Shown here: one piece after another, positions 53,150 through 60,517 of the stretch
Layout of the letters: each line of letters begins with the position of its first letter
Position numbering within the stretch: position 1 is the first letter of the stretch
Origin: an uncultured Prevotellaceae bacterium
GTDB taxonomy: Bacteria; Bacteroidota; Bacteroidia; Bacteroidales; Muribaculaceae
Reading direction: 5' to 3'
DNA: 64,000 nucleotides
NCBI GenBank assembly: GCA_946186575.1
Contig: CAMHNO010000002.1
Location: forward strand, 62,001-126,000
Program-made: the position numbers and the translations under genes
Notes under the pieces: generated by a model
The model's database searches: none
What the model saw: only the letters and a program-made list of their open reading frames with translations
Told to the model about the DNA's origin: nothing

Positions 53150-53836
53150 TTAGTCAAGCTTCGACAGCAACTGCCGCACTGCTGCCAGGGTGTGGGCTGG
53201 CGCCTCGGTCCAGAAGTCGTAGTACTGACGTGTGTTGTTGTGACCAGCACCTGGCGAGTCACTTATCACACGCATGCTCACGAAGGGAGTCTTCATCACG
53301 TGGCACACCTGGGCAATAGCGCCGCTCTCCATGTCAACGGCCAGTGCCTGAGGAAAAGCTTCGCTAATTTTTGCCACCTGCTCGCCAGAATCGATAAACT
53401 GGTCGCCGCTCACTATAAGACCGCAATGCACAGAACTGTCGTTATCGTCAATCTTGCTAATGACGGTGCTGTCGCCATCGAAGTACAGCGGCAACCCCTG
53501 CACCTGGCCTTGCTGGGTGGTGTTGTCAAAGCCACACCACACGTCGTGGTAGCACACCTGGCTTCCCACCACCAGGTCCATGACGTTCACGCCGTTCATG
53601 CCACCTGCAACACCAGTGTTGATGATGAGGCTCGGGTGGAAGTTGTTGATCATCTCCACTGTGCCAATGGCGGCATTCACCTTGCCTATGCCACACTGCA
53701 TGACCGTGACCTTGTGCTTGTCCATTGTACCGCTCAAGAACGACTTTCCATTAATTACAGTCTGTGTAGTGCCTTCGAGCATGGGCTTGAGCAGTTCCAA
53801 CTCCTTGCTCATTGCAACAATAATACCAATGTTCAT
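53150..53836 (-). CDS. mtnN: 5'-methylthioadenosine/S-adenosylhomocysteine nucleosidase
   Basis: This 228-residue enzyme removes adenine from methylthioadenosine and S-adenosylhomocysteine, feeding luxS just downstream. Motifs are MNIGIIVAMSKELELL (catalytic E12), INTGVAGGMNGVNVMDLVVG, VDMESGAIAQVCHVM and RVISDSPGAG with its catalytic Asp. It has a well-spaced promoter and is the first gene of the mtnN-luxS-ftsY-rimO-secreted-protein unit. Confidence 0.96.
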   Translation of the reverse strand: MNIGIIVAMSKELELLKPMLEGTTQTVINGKSFLSGTMDKHKVTVMQCGIGKVNAAIGTVEMINNFHPSLIINTGVAGGMNGVNVMDLVVGSQVCYHDVWCGFDNTTQQGQVQGLPLYFDGDSTVISKIDDNDSSVHCGLIVSGDQFIDSGEQVAKISEAFPQALAVDMESGAIAQVCHVMKTPFVSMRVISDSPGAGHNNTRQYYDFWTEAPAHTLAAVRQLLSKLD

Positions 53837-53874
53837 ATTTTAAATAAAATTTGGAGCATATTTTTTTAAAGCTA

Positions 53875-53906
53875 CAAATTTACGCAAAAAAAAGCAGTAC
53901 CACAAA
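53875..53906 (-). promoter_or_regulatory. Bacteroidetes promoter for mtnN-luxS
   Basis: Minus strand: TTTG (53903-53906), a 20-base spacer and TAAATTTG (53875-53882), 39 bases before the ATG. Confidence 0.7.
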
Positions 53907-54075
53907 TTATTTTCCACATTTCACTCTCAGGCTCTGAGTTTTGGAGCTACAGCATAGCCAATTCTGAATCTGCGACCACTGTTTCCTCTTTTTCTTAACA
54001 GAGCCCAAGCCAAATTGTTTTAGCCCCATATCGACCTATGAACGATTGGGGCTAAATTGCGAAAAACAACGACAA

Positions 54076-54117
54076 GAGAGAGTGTGGAGCCATCGCTGCG
54101 GCTCACCACCCTCTCTC
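54076..54117 (-). terminator. terminator after the TROVE gene
   Basis: On the minus strand GAGAGAG and GAGCC pair with GGCTC and CTCTCTC, followed by TTGTCGTTGTTTTT. It lies 34 bases beyond the stop. Confidence 0.65.
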
Positions 54118-54150
54118 AAAAAAAAGCATAATAACCAATTTATTTTTGTT

Positions 54151-55677
54151 TTACAACTCTGTAGAGTTTATCACGTCGATTGCCGAGTAGCCACGGTCGA
54201 GGGCTGCGAGCACATCAAAGATGCGGTCGCTCCACCCAGCTATCAGGTACACATCGCCATTCTCGAGCTTTAGAGGTGCCTGGCCATAGCCGGCGAGGTC
54301 AAAGATGTAGAGCTTTGCCTCGGGTGCAATCTTCTTGTAGGCTTTCCAGCGGTCGGCAATGTGACGGTCGCCATAGTAACTGTCGCTATTCCACAGTTGC
54401 ATATCGGTAAACATCATAACCTTGTCTACAACCATCTTGTTTGAGATGAGCCAGTCAATCACCTTATAGCCGTTGGTGCTATAGCCCACTCGTCCTTCCA
54501 GCTCGTGCAGCTGCATGGTGGTGGCAAGGATGTCGCGGCCGGGCAAGTTCACTGGCATCCAAGTGTCGCCAAAGATACCGCTAATCACCTGCTTGCAAGA
54601 GTACCGCATGAGCATCGACAGCAACAGACCCACATCGTAGAGCCGCACCGAGCTCTTGGCGCTGATGGCACTGTACATCGAGCCGCTAACGTCGCTGGCA
54701 ATGAGCACGCGAGTGCTTGGCCCAAAGCCCTCGATGTTGCGAGCAGCCACCTTGACGGCGTTCTCCAGCGCTTGCATCACAAGCGAGGTGCTCATGCTGG
54801 TGACTTGCTGAATCTCACGATAGGCCGAGAGGTAACGGAATGGAAGCTGCTTCGACTTGAGCACTTGCGCGGGATTGCTCAGGCGGTTGCTCACACGGGC
54901 AATGCTGCCATGGTCAACGTTAAGCTCAAGCATGTTGCGCAGGTTGCGCATCAGAGCCATGTAGCCCACCTTGTTGCTCGCAATGAGCTCTTCCCACTTG
55001 GCGGCAAAGGCGGCGTCCTTGTCGGCTTTGCTGCCATAAGCCTCCTGACCCAGCGCCGAGAGTTCCACCTCCCAGGTGTAAGGCACTTGCAGCGAGTCGC
55101 TTGCTATCTTGTCGAAGATTACCTGCTGAGCGGCATCTTTTGCTTTTGGGTGAATCAGGAACAGAGCGTCGCGGAGCTTCACCTCCATGTTGTTGCGGTT
55201 ATACTTGGCAAACTGATATTCGTCAAAGTTGTTGAAAACTCGTTGCAGGCCCTTCTTGATCTGGCTCGACAGGCGGGCCAGCTTCTTGACCTGACCCGAA
55301 GGGTTGCGCCACTGGTAGCACATCAATAGCTCCATGATCTCGTCGGCACGGCGCACCACTTTCTCCACTGTGCGCGACACCAGGTCGTCGCCGCTGTGCA
55401 CTCGCGCCAGTTCCACTACAAGCAGCAATGGAATGCTGCGCAGGTTCATCACGTTGCGAGTGTAAACGGCCAGTTTGGCCACAAACTCGTGGTCGACCTT
55501 CTCAACAAGTGCTGCGATGCGGTCTACTCGCTCGTCCTGCTTCTCATAGAAAGTATTGCTAAGGGAAGCAGTCACCACAGCAGTGTAAAGCTCCAGCTCG
55601 GGCGACATGGTCCAAGCCTTTGCGCCCTCGTGGTTCTTGACAACTTTACTTTCTTTTAAAATTGAATTGTAGCTCAT
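54151..55677 (-). CDS. TROVE domain (Ro60-like) RNA-binding protein with VWA domain
   Basis: This 508-residue protein is a bacterial Ro60 orthologue (Rsr-like). Residues 20-315 form the helical TROVE ring (AWTMSPELELYTAVVTASLS; VDRIAALVEKVDHEFVAKLA; VKLRDALFLIHPKAKD). The C-terminal VWA domain keeps the MIDAS motif DVSGSMYSA (D329, S331, S333) and the later TNG and TD positions (T401, D425). In bacteria such proteins bind Y RNAs and help exoribonucleases or respond to stress. The gene has its own promoter and a leader of about 175 bases that can fold into a three-way junction; this leader could be its RNA partner. No rtcB or pnp gene is next to it. Confidence 0.93.
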   Translation of the reverse strand: MSYNSILKESKVVKNHEGAKAWTMSPELELYTAVVTASLSNTFYEKQDERVDRIAALVEKVDHEFVAKLAVYTRNVMNLRSIPLLLVVELARVHSGDDLVSRTVEKVVRRADEIMELLMCYQWRNPSGQVKKLARLSSQIKKGLQRVFNNFDEYQFAKYNRNNMEVKLRDALFLIHPKAKDAAQQVIFDKIASDSLQVPYTWEVELSALGQEAYGSKADKDAAFAAKWEELIASNKVGYMALMRNLRNMLELNVDHGSIARVSNRLSNPAQVLKSKQLPFRYLSAYREIQQVTSMSTSLVMQALENAVKVAARNIEGFGPSTRVLIASDVSGSMYSAISAKSSVRLYDVGLLLSMLMRYSCKQVISGIFGDTWMPVNLPGRDILATTMQLHELEGRVGYSTNGYKVIDWLISNKMVVDKVMMFTDMQLWNSDSYYGDRHIADRWKAYKKIAPEAKLYIFDLAGYGQAPLKLENGDVYLIAGWSDRIFDVLAALDRGYSAIDVINSTEL

Positions 55678-55707
55678 TGTGTTGAAATATTAAATTGTTG
55701 ATAAATT

Positions 55708-55855
55708 AAGATGTTTCTTGACAAAAGTGACGGTGAAACACTCGTGAGGAGACTGTAACAAAAAAACCGAAGTAACTCCTCGCTACGTCAACCGTCACAC
55801 TTCTATATCATCACGCCTTGACCAAGGTAATCAAGAAATCTCATTTTTTTTCTCG
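55708..55855 (-). ncRNA. structured leader or Y-RNA-like candidate upstream of the TROVE gene
   Basis: Read on the minus strand from just after the TAACTTTG box, this region folds by eye as follows. An outer stem UUUCUUGA/UCAAGAAA (55831-55838 with 55714-55721). A small hairpin CCUU-GGUC-AAGG. A long stem GUGACGGU/ACCGUCAC (55791-55798 with 55727-55734), extended by UAGAA/UUUUG across a 2-base bulge. An apical GAGGAG/CTCCTC stem with an inner ACU/AGU. The 3' end is 31 bases before the TROVE ATG. Bacterial Y RNAs are often encoded beside the Ro60 gene. I do not see a tRNA-like T-loop, so the Y-RNA name is a hypothesis. A riboswitch or a stable 5' UTR are alternatives. Confidence 0.5.
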
Positions 55856-55859
55856 CTTG

Positions 55860-55867
55860 CAAAGTTA
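55860..55867 (-). promoter_or_regulatory. Bacteroidetes -7 box for the TROVE leader
   Basis: TAACTTTG on the minus strand. Directly upstream lie two perfect palindromes, GGCTGCGCAGCC (55875-55886) and TTGCGCAA (55890-55897), which occupy the spacer and the -33 position. Confidence 0.55.
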
Positions 55868-55908
55868 GCCTCATGGCTGCGCAGCCTTTTTGCGCAACAT
55901 AAAAAAAA

Positions 55909-57309
55909 TCACAGGCCTGCTATCTTGCTGTCGCGATTGTGCCTGAAGTTGGAGAACGTGCCAAAGATGTCGCTCAGGGCAATGACGGCGTTGGCAGTCT
56001 CATTCTGATACAGAGTGGCGCTGTTGCCCTTTACCGTCGACTTCCCCTGCAGTGCACCTGTCACGCCCGATATTTCCTCGAGCAGCTGCAACTGCAGTTT
56101 CACCATTTCATAGGCTCCAATGTTGGTGTTGTTCACCGAGATTTGCTCGGGCTTGCTGGTGCCAATGGTCGGGTTGTAGGGCAAAATGCCGTTGCACTCG
56201 CTCCACACACGGCGCACGTCGTTCCAGGTGAAACCGTCGGGCAGCGCCGTCTCGGGGAAGATGAGCACACCCTTGGCACTTGCCATCATGATGTTGTTGA
56301 TCAGCGTGATGATGTGGTTCACGGCCTTCTGCTGGTCGATGATGTCCTCCACAAAGGAGTGCACCTCTCCGTCGGTCAGCGGATATAGCTTGATGGCAAA
56401 GGGATGGGAGCCATGGGCCCAGGGAGTGTCGTACTGCGCCAGCAGGTCGCCCATGGGTGAGAACCAGCGGCAGTGCCACGTGTTCACGATGCGGTGGTGC
56501 ATGGTTGTGGTGGCTGTGACTCGTGGCTTGGCGCTTGCCGGCACAATAGTCACCTGGGCTGTTGCATGGTCGTGGCAGAGCAGCACCTCGCGGCTCTCTC
56601 GTGTCCACACCTCTATGGCTCTGCACTTGTGGGCCTCTTCTGGCCTCCAAAAGCTCACAGCCATGTGGTCGTCGCCGCCAATGGCGTGGGCAAAATCGAG
56701 AGCGCGCTCCTGGCAGTTGTTGGTGTAGATGTGCCTTAGCCATTTGGCCTTAGCCTTCGACCCTGGAGCCACCGTGCCTATGAGCTGCGGCAGGCTCATG
56801 TCGTGCAGCTGCCCCACGAGCTCGCAATCTCGGGCCAGAGGGTCGACAATAGCGTTGATAAAGAAGTGATTGAGGTTCACATTGGTGACCTCAACCCTGC
56901 GATGCCACAAGTCGCGAACGGTGTCGATGCGCTGCACAGCAGTCCCCGAGATGAGGAACTCCTCGAGAGCGCGGCAGTCGAGCTCGTCGAGCTGATTGTC
57001 GCGGTGCACCCCAGCCACGTTCTTGCTGGCTGGAGTGTTGTTGTCGATGTGCTCGCTGCGGTATCGGCCCACGATGGTCTTCACCATCTGACGGATGAGA
57101 TTGTTGGTAAGCGGCGGGGTGCCACCCTTGAAATACATTTCATATTCGCTCATGGTCTCACCAGTGGCTGTGGTGATGTGGTCGCTCCACTGGTCGCCAT
57201 AGGTGAAACGCTTGTAGCGCAGCCTGCGCTGGCGCAACTGGCTTGCCTGGCACCATGCCTTAAAGGCATCGTGCAGGACTATCTGATGTGAATTAATGTC
57301 GTTGTTCAT
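55909..57309 (-). CDS. phage portal-like protein
   Basis: This 466-residue protein resembles the portal proteins of tailed phages. The N-terminal part has FTYGDQWSDHITTATGETMS and TNNLIRQMVKTIVGRYRSE. The C-terminal part has LLEEISGVTGALQGKSTVKG and NSATLYQNETANAVIALSDI, a typical portal helix region ending shortly after FSNFRHNRDSKIAG. The end seems short for a portal, which may mean C-terminal truncation. Terminase, capsid and tail genes are absent; only an M15 peptidase lies upstream on the same strand. It is probably a prophage remnant or a domesticated gene. Confidence 0.65.
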   Translation of the reverse strand: MNNDINSHQIVLHDAFKAWCQASQLRQRRLRYKRFTYGDQWSDHITTATGETMSEYEMYFKGGTPPLTNNLIRQMVKTIVGRYRSEHIDNNTPASKNVAGVHRDNQLDELDCRALEEFLISGTAVQRIDTVRDLWHRRVEVTNVNLNHFFINAIVDPLARDCELVGQLHDMSLPQLIGTVAPGSKAKAKWLRHIYTNNCQERALDFAHAIGGDDHMAVSFWRPEEAHKCRAIEVWTRESREVLLCHDHATAQVTIVPASAKPRVTATTTMHHRIVNTWHCRWFSPMGDLLAQYDTPWAHGSHPFAIKLYPLTDGEVHSFVEDIIDQQKAVNHIITLINNIMMASAKGVLIFPETALPDGFTWNDVRRVWSECNGILPYNPTIGTSKPEQISVNNTNIGAYEMVKLQLQLLEEISGVTGALQGKSTVKGNSATLYQNETANAVIALSDIFGTFSNFRHNRDSKIAGL

Positions 57310-57354
57310 TAGTCAAAAAAAAGCACCTAAAATCATAAAAAACATAGCCACTAA

Positions 57355-57414
57355 CTATAATTACTATAGTTACTATAGCCACTATAATTACTATAGCCAC
57401 TATAAAAACTATAA
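57355..57414. repeat. 9-bp tandem repeat (CTATAnnnA) upstream of the portal-like gene
   Basis: About 6.6 units of 9 bp, alternating CTATAATTA, CTATAGTTA, CTATAGCCA and CTATAAAAA. It shares a perfect 36-base block with 51519-51554. It lies between the portal-like and M15 genes. Confidence 0.85.
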
Positions 57415-57421
57415 CTCCCCC

Positions 57422-57820
57422 TCACCTGATAGCAAAGTACTGGCGGCGGTGGCGAGGACCAAACGACACATGTATCCACCCAAAGTCTTTCTCGTTGATT
57501 GCTTGGTCCACAGGCAGGTCGAGCTGCTTGATCAGAGAGTAGAGCTTGCGATTAGAGGCTCGCGAACCGGCTGTGATGTCGGCTGCCTCACCCAGCATGT
57601 GCTGGCTGGCCGGCACACCACCCACCGCCTTGTTAAGCTCGGGGCAGCGGTAGCCGCTGTTAACCCTAATAGGCTTCCCCCACGCCTGGCGCAGCGGGTC
57701 GAGTACATTGAGCACAAGAGCTTTGAGGTTGGCTATCACTTGCTGCGACGGGGTGTTGTCAATCTCGCGCAGCTTTGCTGTGGTGGAGCGGGTGAGCTCC
57801 TCGATGGTAAAATACTTCAT
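57422..57820 (-). CDS. M15-family peptidase (phage endolysin-like)
   Basis: The protein of about 132 residues (from MKYFTIEELTRS; an ATG at 57829 adds three residues) is a peptidase M15_3-type zinc enzyme. Counting from the longer start, metal ligands are H77 and D84 in ASQHMLGEAADI and H120 in GWIHVSF; RVNSGYRCPELNKAVGG is the other hallmark. Such enzymes cut peptidoglycan cross-bridges and are common as phage endolysins. It has no signal peptide, which fits a phage-type enzyme. It lies just upstream of a portal-like gene on the same strand, separated by a 9-bp tandem repeat. Confidence 0.85.
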   Translation of the reverse strand: MKYFTIEELTRSTTAKLREIDNTPSQQVIANLKALVLNVLDPLRQAWGKPIRVNSGYRCPELNKAVGGVPASQHMLGEAADITAGSRASNRKLYSLIKQLDLPVDQAINEKDFGWIHVSFGPRHRRQYFAIR

Positions 57821-58013
57821 TGCTGTCATTTTTTTACATTAAGGTTAGCGTAACACGTTATCTAAAACTGATGCAAAGTAAAAACACCGAGCACACCTAC
57901 AGCAACATTAAAAAAACTCACCTTCTACATCGGCATGCCACATCCATCTCAAAACACTAAAATGGGCTGTTTTTTAAAATTTTTAAGGAAAATTGTAAAA
58001 AAACGCTTGTTAA

Positions 58014-58045
58014 TTTGTGAATTTAGAAATAATTAGTTACTTTTG
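58014..58045 (+). promoter_or_regulatory. Bacteroidetes promoter for the GYF_2 array
   Basis: TTTG at 58014-58017, a 20-base spacer and TACTTTTG at 58038-58045, 46 bases before the ATG at 58092. It is the only well-spaced promoter found in the array. Confidence 0.65.
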
Positions 58046-58091
58046 TGAAAAAGATAACAAATTATTAATTCAATATAAAAAACTAACTATT

Positions 58092-58910
58092 ATGGCACAG
58101 TACTATTTAGCAAAAAATGGACAACAAACTGGTCCTTTCTCCGTAAATCAATTGTTGCAGAACGGATTGACACCCGATTCGCTCGTTTTTACCCAAGGTA
58201 TGACTGCATGGACCAAAGCTTGTGACGTGCCCGAGCTGGCATCGGTGCTTGCACCACAACCACAGTATCAAGCACCACAACCTGCACCTCAACCTCAGCA
58301 GCAGTACCAGCAGCCACAACAGCAGTACCAGCAGCCACAGCAGCAGTACCAGCAACCTTATCAGCAGCCCTATCAGCAGCCTGCAATGGGCAACTATGTG
58401 GCAACACCACAAATGGATTTCATGACAGCCGTCAAAACCTGCTTCAAGAAGTACTTCGACTTCAAGGGCCGCGCTCGTCGCAGTGAGTTCTGGTGGTTCA
58501 TGCTGGCCATCTGGCTTATTAACTCGGTGGTTAACGGAATTCTTTATTCAATAATGGGGGGACTCATAGCAAAGAAACAAGCACTTCAAGCCGAACTCAC
58601 TAATCAAGGACTGGATGCCATTCTCAATGGTGGCGACGTGTCGGCTGTAAAGGCCGCTGCCGAAGCGCAAGACCCCACTACCATGATTATAATTTTGGGA
58701 ATATTGATGGCTATTATATGGGTGGCTCTCTTCATTCCACAACTCTCGGCCACAGCACGCCGCTTGCACGATGTGGGCAAGAGCGGTCACCTGCAGTGGC
58801 TCTATCTGTTGTGCGGTATTGGAGGTCCCATCTGCCTTATTCTGTGCATCCCCGAGGGAAGCCCCGAGCCCAACAAGTATGGCGAGTCGCCCAAGTTTAA
58901 ACGTCAATAA
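58092..58910 (+). CDS. GYF_2 domain - Gln/Pro linker - DUF805 membrane protein
   Basis: The ATG at 58092 starts MAQYYLAKNGQQTGPFSVNQ, the shared opening of this array. The frame is open upstream to 58017 but lacks homology there. Residues 1-52 are a GYF_2 domain (GPF, LTPDSLVFTQGMTAWTKACD). A linker of Gln, Pro and Tyr follows (about 55-108), then a DUF805 domain of about 150 residues (FDFKGRARRSEFWWFMLAIW; SATARRLHDVGKSGHLQWLY) with about four membrane helices. It is the first gene of a same-strand array of GYF_2 proteins and has the array's best promoter. GYF domains usually bind proline-rich peptides, so the linkers of the sister proteins are possible ligands (inference). Confidence 0.88.
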   Translation: MAQYYLAKNGQQTGPFSVNQLLQNGLTPDSLVFTQGMTAWTKACDVPELASVLAPQPQYQAPQPAPQPQQQYQQPQQQYQQPQQQYQQPYQQPYQQPAMGNYVATPQMDFMTAVKTCFKKYFDFKGRARRSEFWWFMLAIWLINSVVNGILYSIMGGLIAKKQALQAELTNQGLDAILNGGDVSAVKAAAEAQDPTTMIIILGILMAIIWVALFIPQLSATARRLHDVGKSGHLQWLYLLCGIGGPICLILCIPEGSPEPNKYGESPKFKRQ

Positions 58911-58944
58911 CCCTAAGGTTTTTTACAATCTCATAAGTTTTCAC

Positions 58945-58977
58945 ATCTGCCAAGCAAGCAATGCTTGCTTGGCAGAT
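58945..58977 (+). terminator. long hairpin between the first two GYF_2 genes
   Basis: A 15-bp perfect stem (atctgccaagcaagc / gcttgcttggcagat) with a 3-base loop, 35 bases after the first stop and 20 bases before the next ATG. TCTAAAACAAATTTCTTTT follows, so termination may be partial. Confidence 0.6.
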
Positions 58978-58996
58978 TCTAAAACAAATTTCTTTT

Positions 58997-59671
58997 ATGG
59001 CACAGTATTATATTGGAAGAGACAACCAGCGATTAGGCCCATTTGAAGTACATCAACTGCTTTCAAATGGTTTGACCCCCGACACGCTCGTGTGGTGCAA
59101 TGGAATGGCAGGCTGGCAAATGGCAAAAGATGTTCCCGAACTTTCAGGGCTCTTTGTTGCACAGCAGCCCCAGTACCAACAACTCCAGTATGAACAGACC
59201 CAGTATGGTGGTGGCTATCAACAACCTCAGTATGGTGGCTATCAGCAACCACAATATCAGCAGCAGTATCAACAGCCTCAATATCAGCAACCCGCTTATA
59301 TGGCAGGTGCTTATCAGCAACCCAGGGGTGGTACCAACAGGCAGAAAGTTGACATGTTTATCATGGCAAATAAAGACAACTTCCCTGCCGAGAAAATTCC
59401 TTACATTCAGGAGAGATTGTCGTTGGTTGATGACAATACACTAAACTCTTTGTCGATGCTCTCATTCAAGAGCCCAATGACAGCTTTGTTGCTATCATTG
59501 TTCTTGGGTTGCTATGGCATAGACCGTTTCTATATTGGTGATACTGGAATGGGAATTGGAAAGTTGTTAACTTTAGGTGGATGTGGTATTTGGGCAATTA
59601 TTGACTGGTTCCTAATCATGGGTGCTACTCGTGAAAAGAACTATGAGATGATAGCTCCTTATCTCCCATAA
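58997..59671 (+). CDS. GYF_2 domain - Gln/Tyr linker - TM2 membrane protein
   Basis: The ATG at 58997 gives 224 residues. Residues 1-53 are GYF_2 (MAQYYIGRDNQRLGPFEVHQ; LVWCNGMAGWQMAKDVPELS). A Gln/Tyr/Gly linker follows, then a short helical segment (MFIMANKDNFPAEKIPYIQE). A TM2 domain closes the protein, with two membrane helices around an acidic turn (SPMTALLLSLFLGCYGIDRF; GGCGIWAIIDWFLIM). TM2 modules are two-helix membrane units of uncertain role. Same strand and spacing as the other array members. Confidence 0.85.
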   Translation: MAQYYIGRDNQRLGPFEVHQLLSNGLTPDTLVWCNGMAGWQMAKDVPELSGLFVAQQPQYQQLQYEQTQYGGGYQQPQYGGYQQPQYQQQYQQPQYQQPAYMAGAYQQPRGGTNRQKVDMFIMANKDNFPAEKIPYIQERLSLVDDNTLNSLSMLSFKSPMTALLLSLFLGCYGIDRFYIGDTGMGIGKLLTLGGCGIWAIIDWFLIMGATREKNYEMIAPYLP

Positions 59672-59764
59672 ATATGATTTAAATAATTAAGAACAATTAT
59701 TAAACGGTGAGAGTGTAAAATATATTTTTAAAGCTTTTTGCACCCTCATTTCATGTTTTCATTT

Positions 59765-60340
59765 ATGGCACAGTATTATATTGGCATAAATAATCAGCAG
59801 TTGGGACCTTTCGAGGTGCATCAGCTGCTCGCTAACGGGCTCACACCCGACACCCTCGTGTGGTGCTCCGGAATGAATGGTTGGCAAGTGGCAAAGAATG
59901 TTCCTGAGCTTTCAATTCTTTTTGCCGCACAGCAACCTCAGTACCAGCATCCCCAGTATCAACAACCGCAATATGGTGGTGGCTATCACCAGCCACAATA
60001 TCAGCAACCTCAGTACCAGCAGCATGCCTTTCAACAATTTCCCAATTATATAGGGTGGAATGTGGCCATTTTGGTCATTTGTGTGTTTTGCTGTTGCAAT
60101 CCCATTGCATTGATATTTGGAATTATCGGTTTGGTGAATGGAACTGGTGTGAATAAAGCTACGAACGAAGGCCGATATGAAGAGGCCCAGAGAAAATCGC
60201 GTTCAGCAAAATCTATGGCAACGATAGGAACAATCATATTTGTTGTTGGAATACTTCTTATTTTAATTGCTTATGCTTTAAGTCCTGAGTTCCGTGAAGC
60301 GCTTAACGAAGGATTACGTAATAAAATTAATAAGAACTAA
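59765..60340 (+). CDS. GYF_2 domain - Gln/Tyr linker - CD225-like membrane protein
   Basis: The ATG at 59765 gives 191 residues. Residues 1-53 are GYF_2 (MAQYYIGINNQQLGPFEVHQ). A short linker of PQYQ repeats follows. The C-terminal part has two membrane helices with a CD225/dispanin-like pattern: VFCCCNPIALIFGIIGLVNG, then AQRKSRSAKSMATIGTIIFV. CD225 proteins bend or stiffen membranes in eukaryotes; the bacterial role is open. An 80-base block in its GYF_2 coding region (59792-59871) is identical to one in the last array gene, which points to recent duplication or gene conversion. Confidence 0.82.
   Translation: MAQYYIGINNQQLGPFEVHQLLANGLTPDTLVWCSGMNGWQVAKNVPELSILFAAQQPQYQHPQYQQPQYGGGYHQPQYQQPQYQQHAFQQFPNYIGWNVAILVICVFCCCNPIALIFGIIGLVNGTGVNKATNEGRYEEAQRKSRSAKSMATIGTIIFVVGILLILIAYALSPEFREALNEGLRNKINKN
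59792..59871 (+). repeat. 80-bp direct repeat, copy 1 (GYF_2 coding region)
   Basis: Identical at every base to 62620-62699. Flanking codons for the same domain have diverged, so identity is limited to this block. Confidence 0.85.
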
Positions 60341-60368
60341 GTAATAATATCACGAATAAATCTTATAT

Positions 60369-60450
60369 ATGGCAAAATACTATATTGGAATAAACAATCA
60401 ACAGTTAGGGACTTTTTGAAGTAAATCAATTGCTTGCAAATGGTTTTAGG
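60369..60450 (+). pseudogene. broken GYF_2 gene fragment
   Basis: The DNA reads ATGGCAAAATACTATATTGG and continues as MAKYYIGINNQQL, the array's standard opening. An extra base near 60412 then shifts the frame to a stop (GTF-stop). After the shift the next frame resumes the family sequence FEVNQLLANGF up to about 60450. The fragment ends there, before the rest of the GYF_2 domain. It sits between the CD225-like gene and the kinase gene. Confidence 0.75.
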
Positions 60451-60517
60451 CTAAATTTTCAACGCTAACAATTACCAAAACAACCTTTTAGACTAAAGAA
60501 ACTTAAATAGATATCTT

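Larger units (their letters stand above)
53837..54150. other. non-coding region between mtnN and the TROVE gene
   Basis: This 314-base stretch holds the mtnN promoter, an inverted repeat at 54019-54056 (TTTAGCCCC / GGGGCTAAA, 20-base loop) and the TROVE terminator. No gene was seen. The inverted repeat has no T-run and is unexplained. Confidence 0.6.

Noticed and set aside
55909..57820. An intact prophage
   Set aside because: Only a portal-like and an M15 gene are present. Neighbours are ordinary chromosomal genes and no att sites were seen next to a tRNA.
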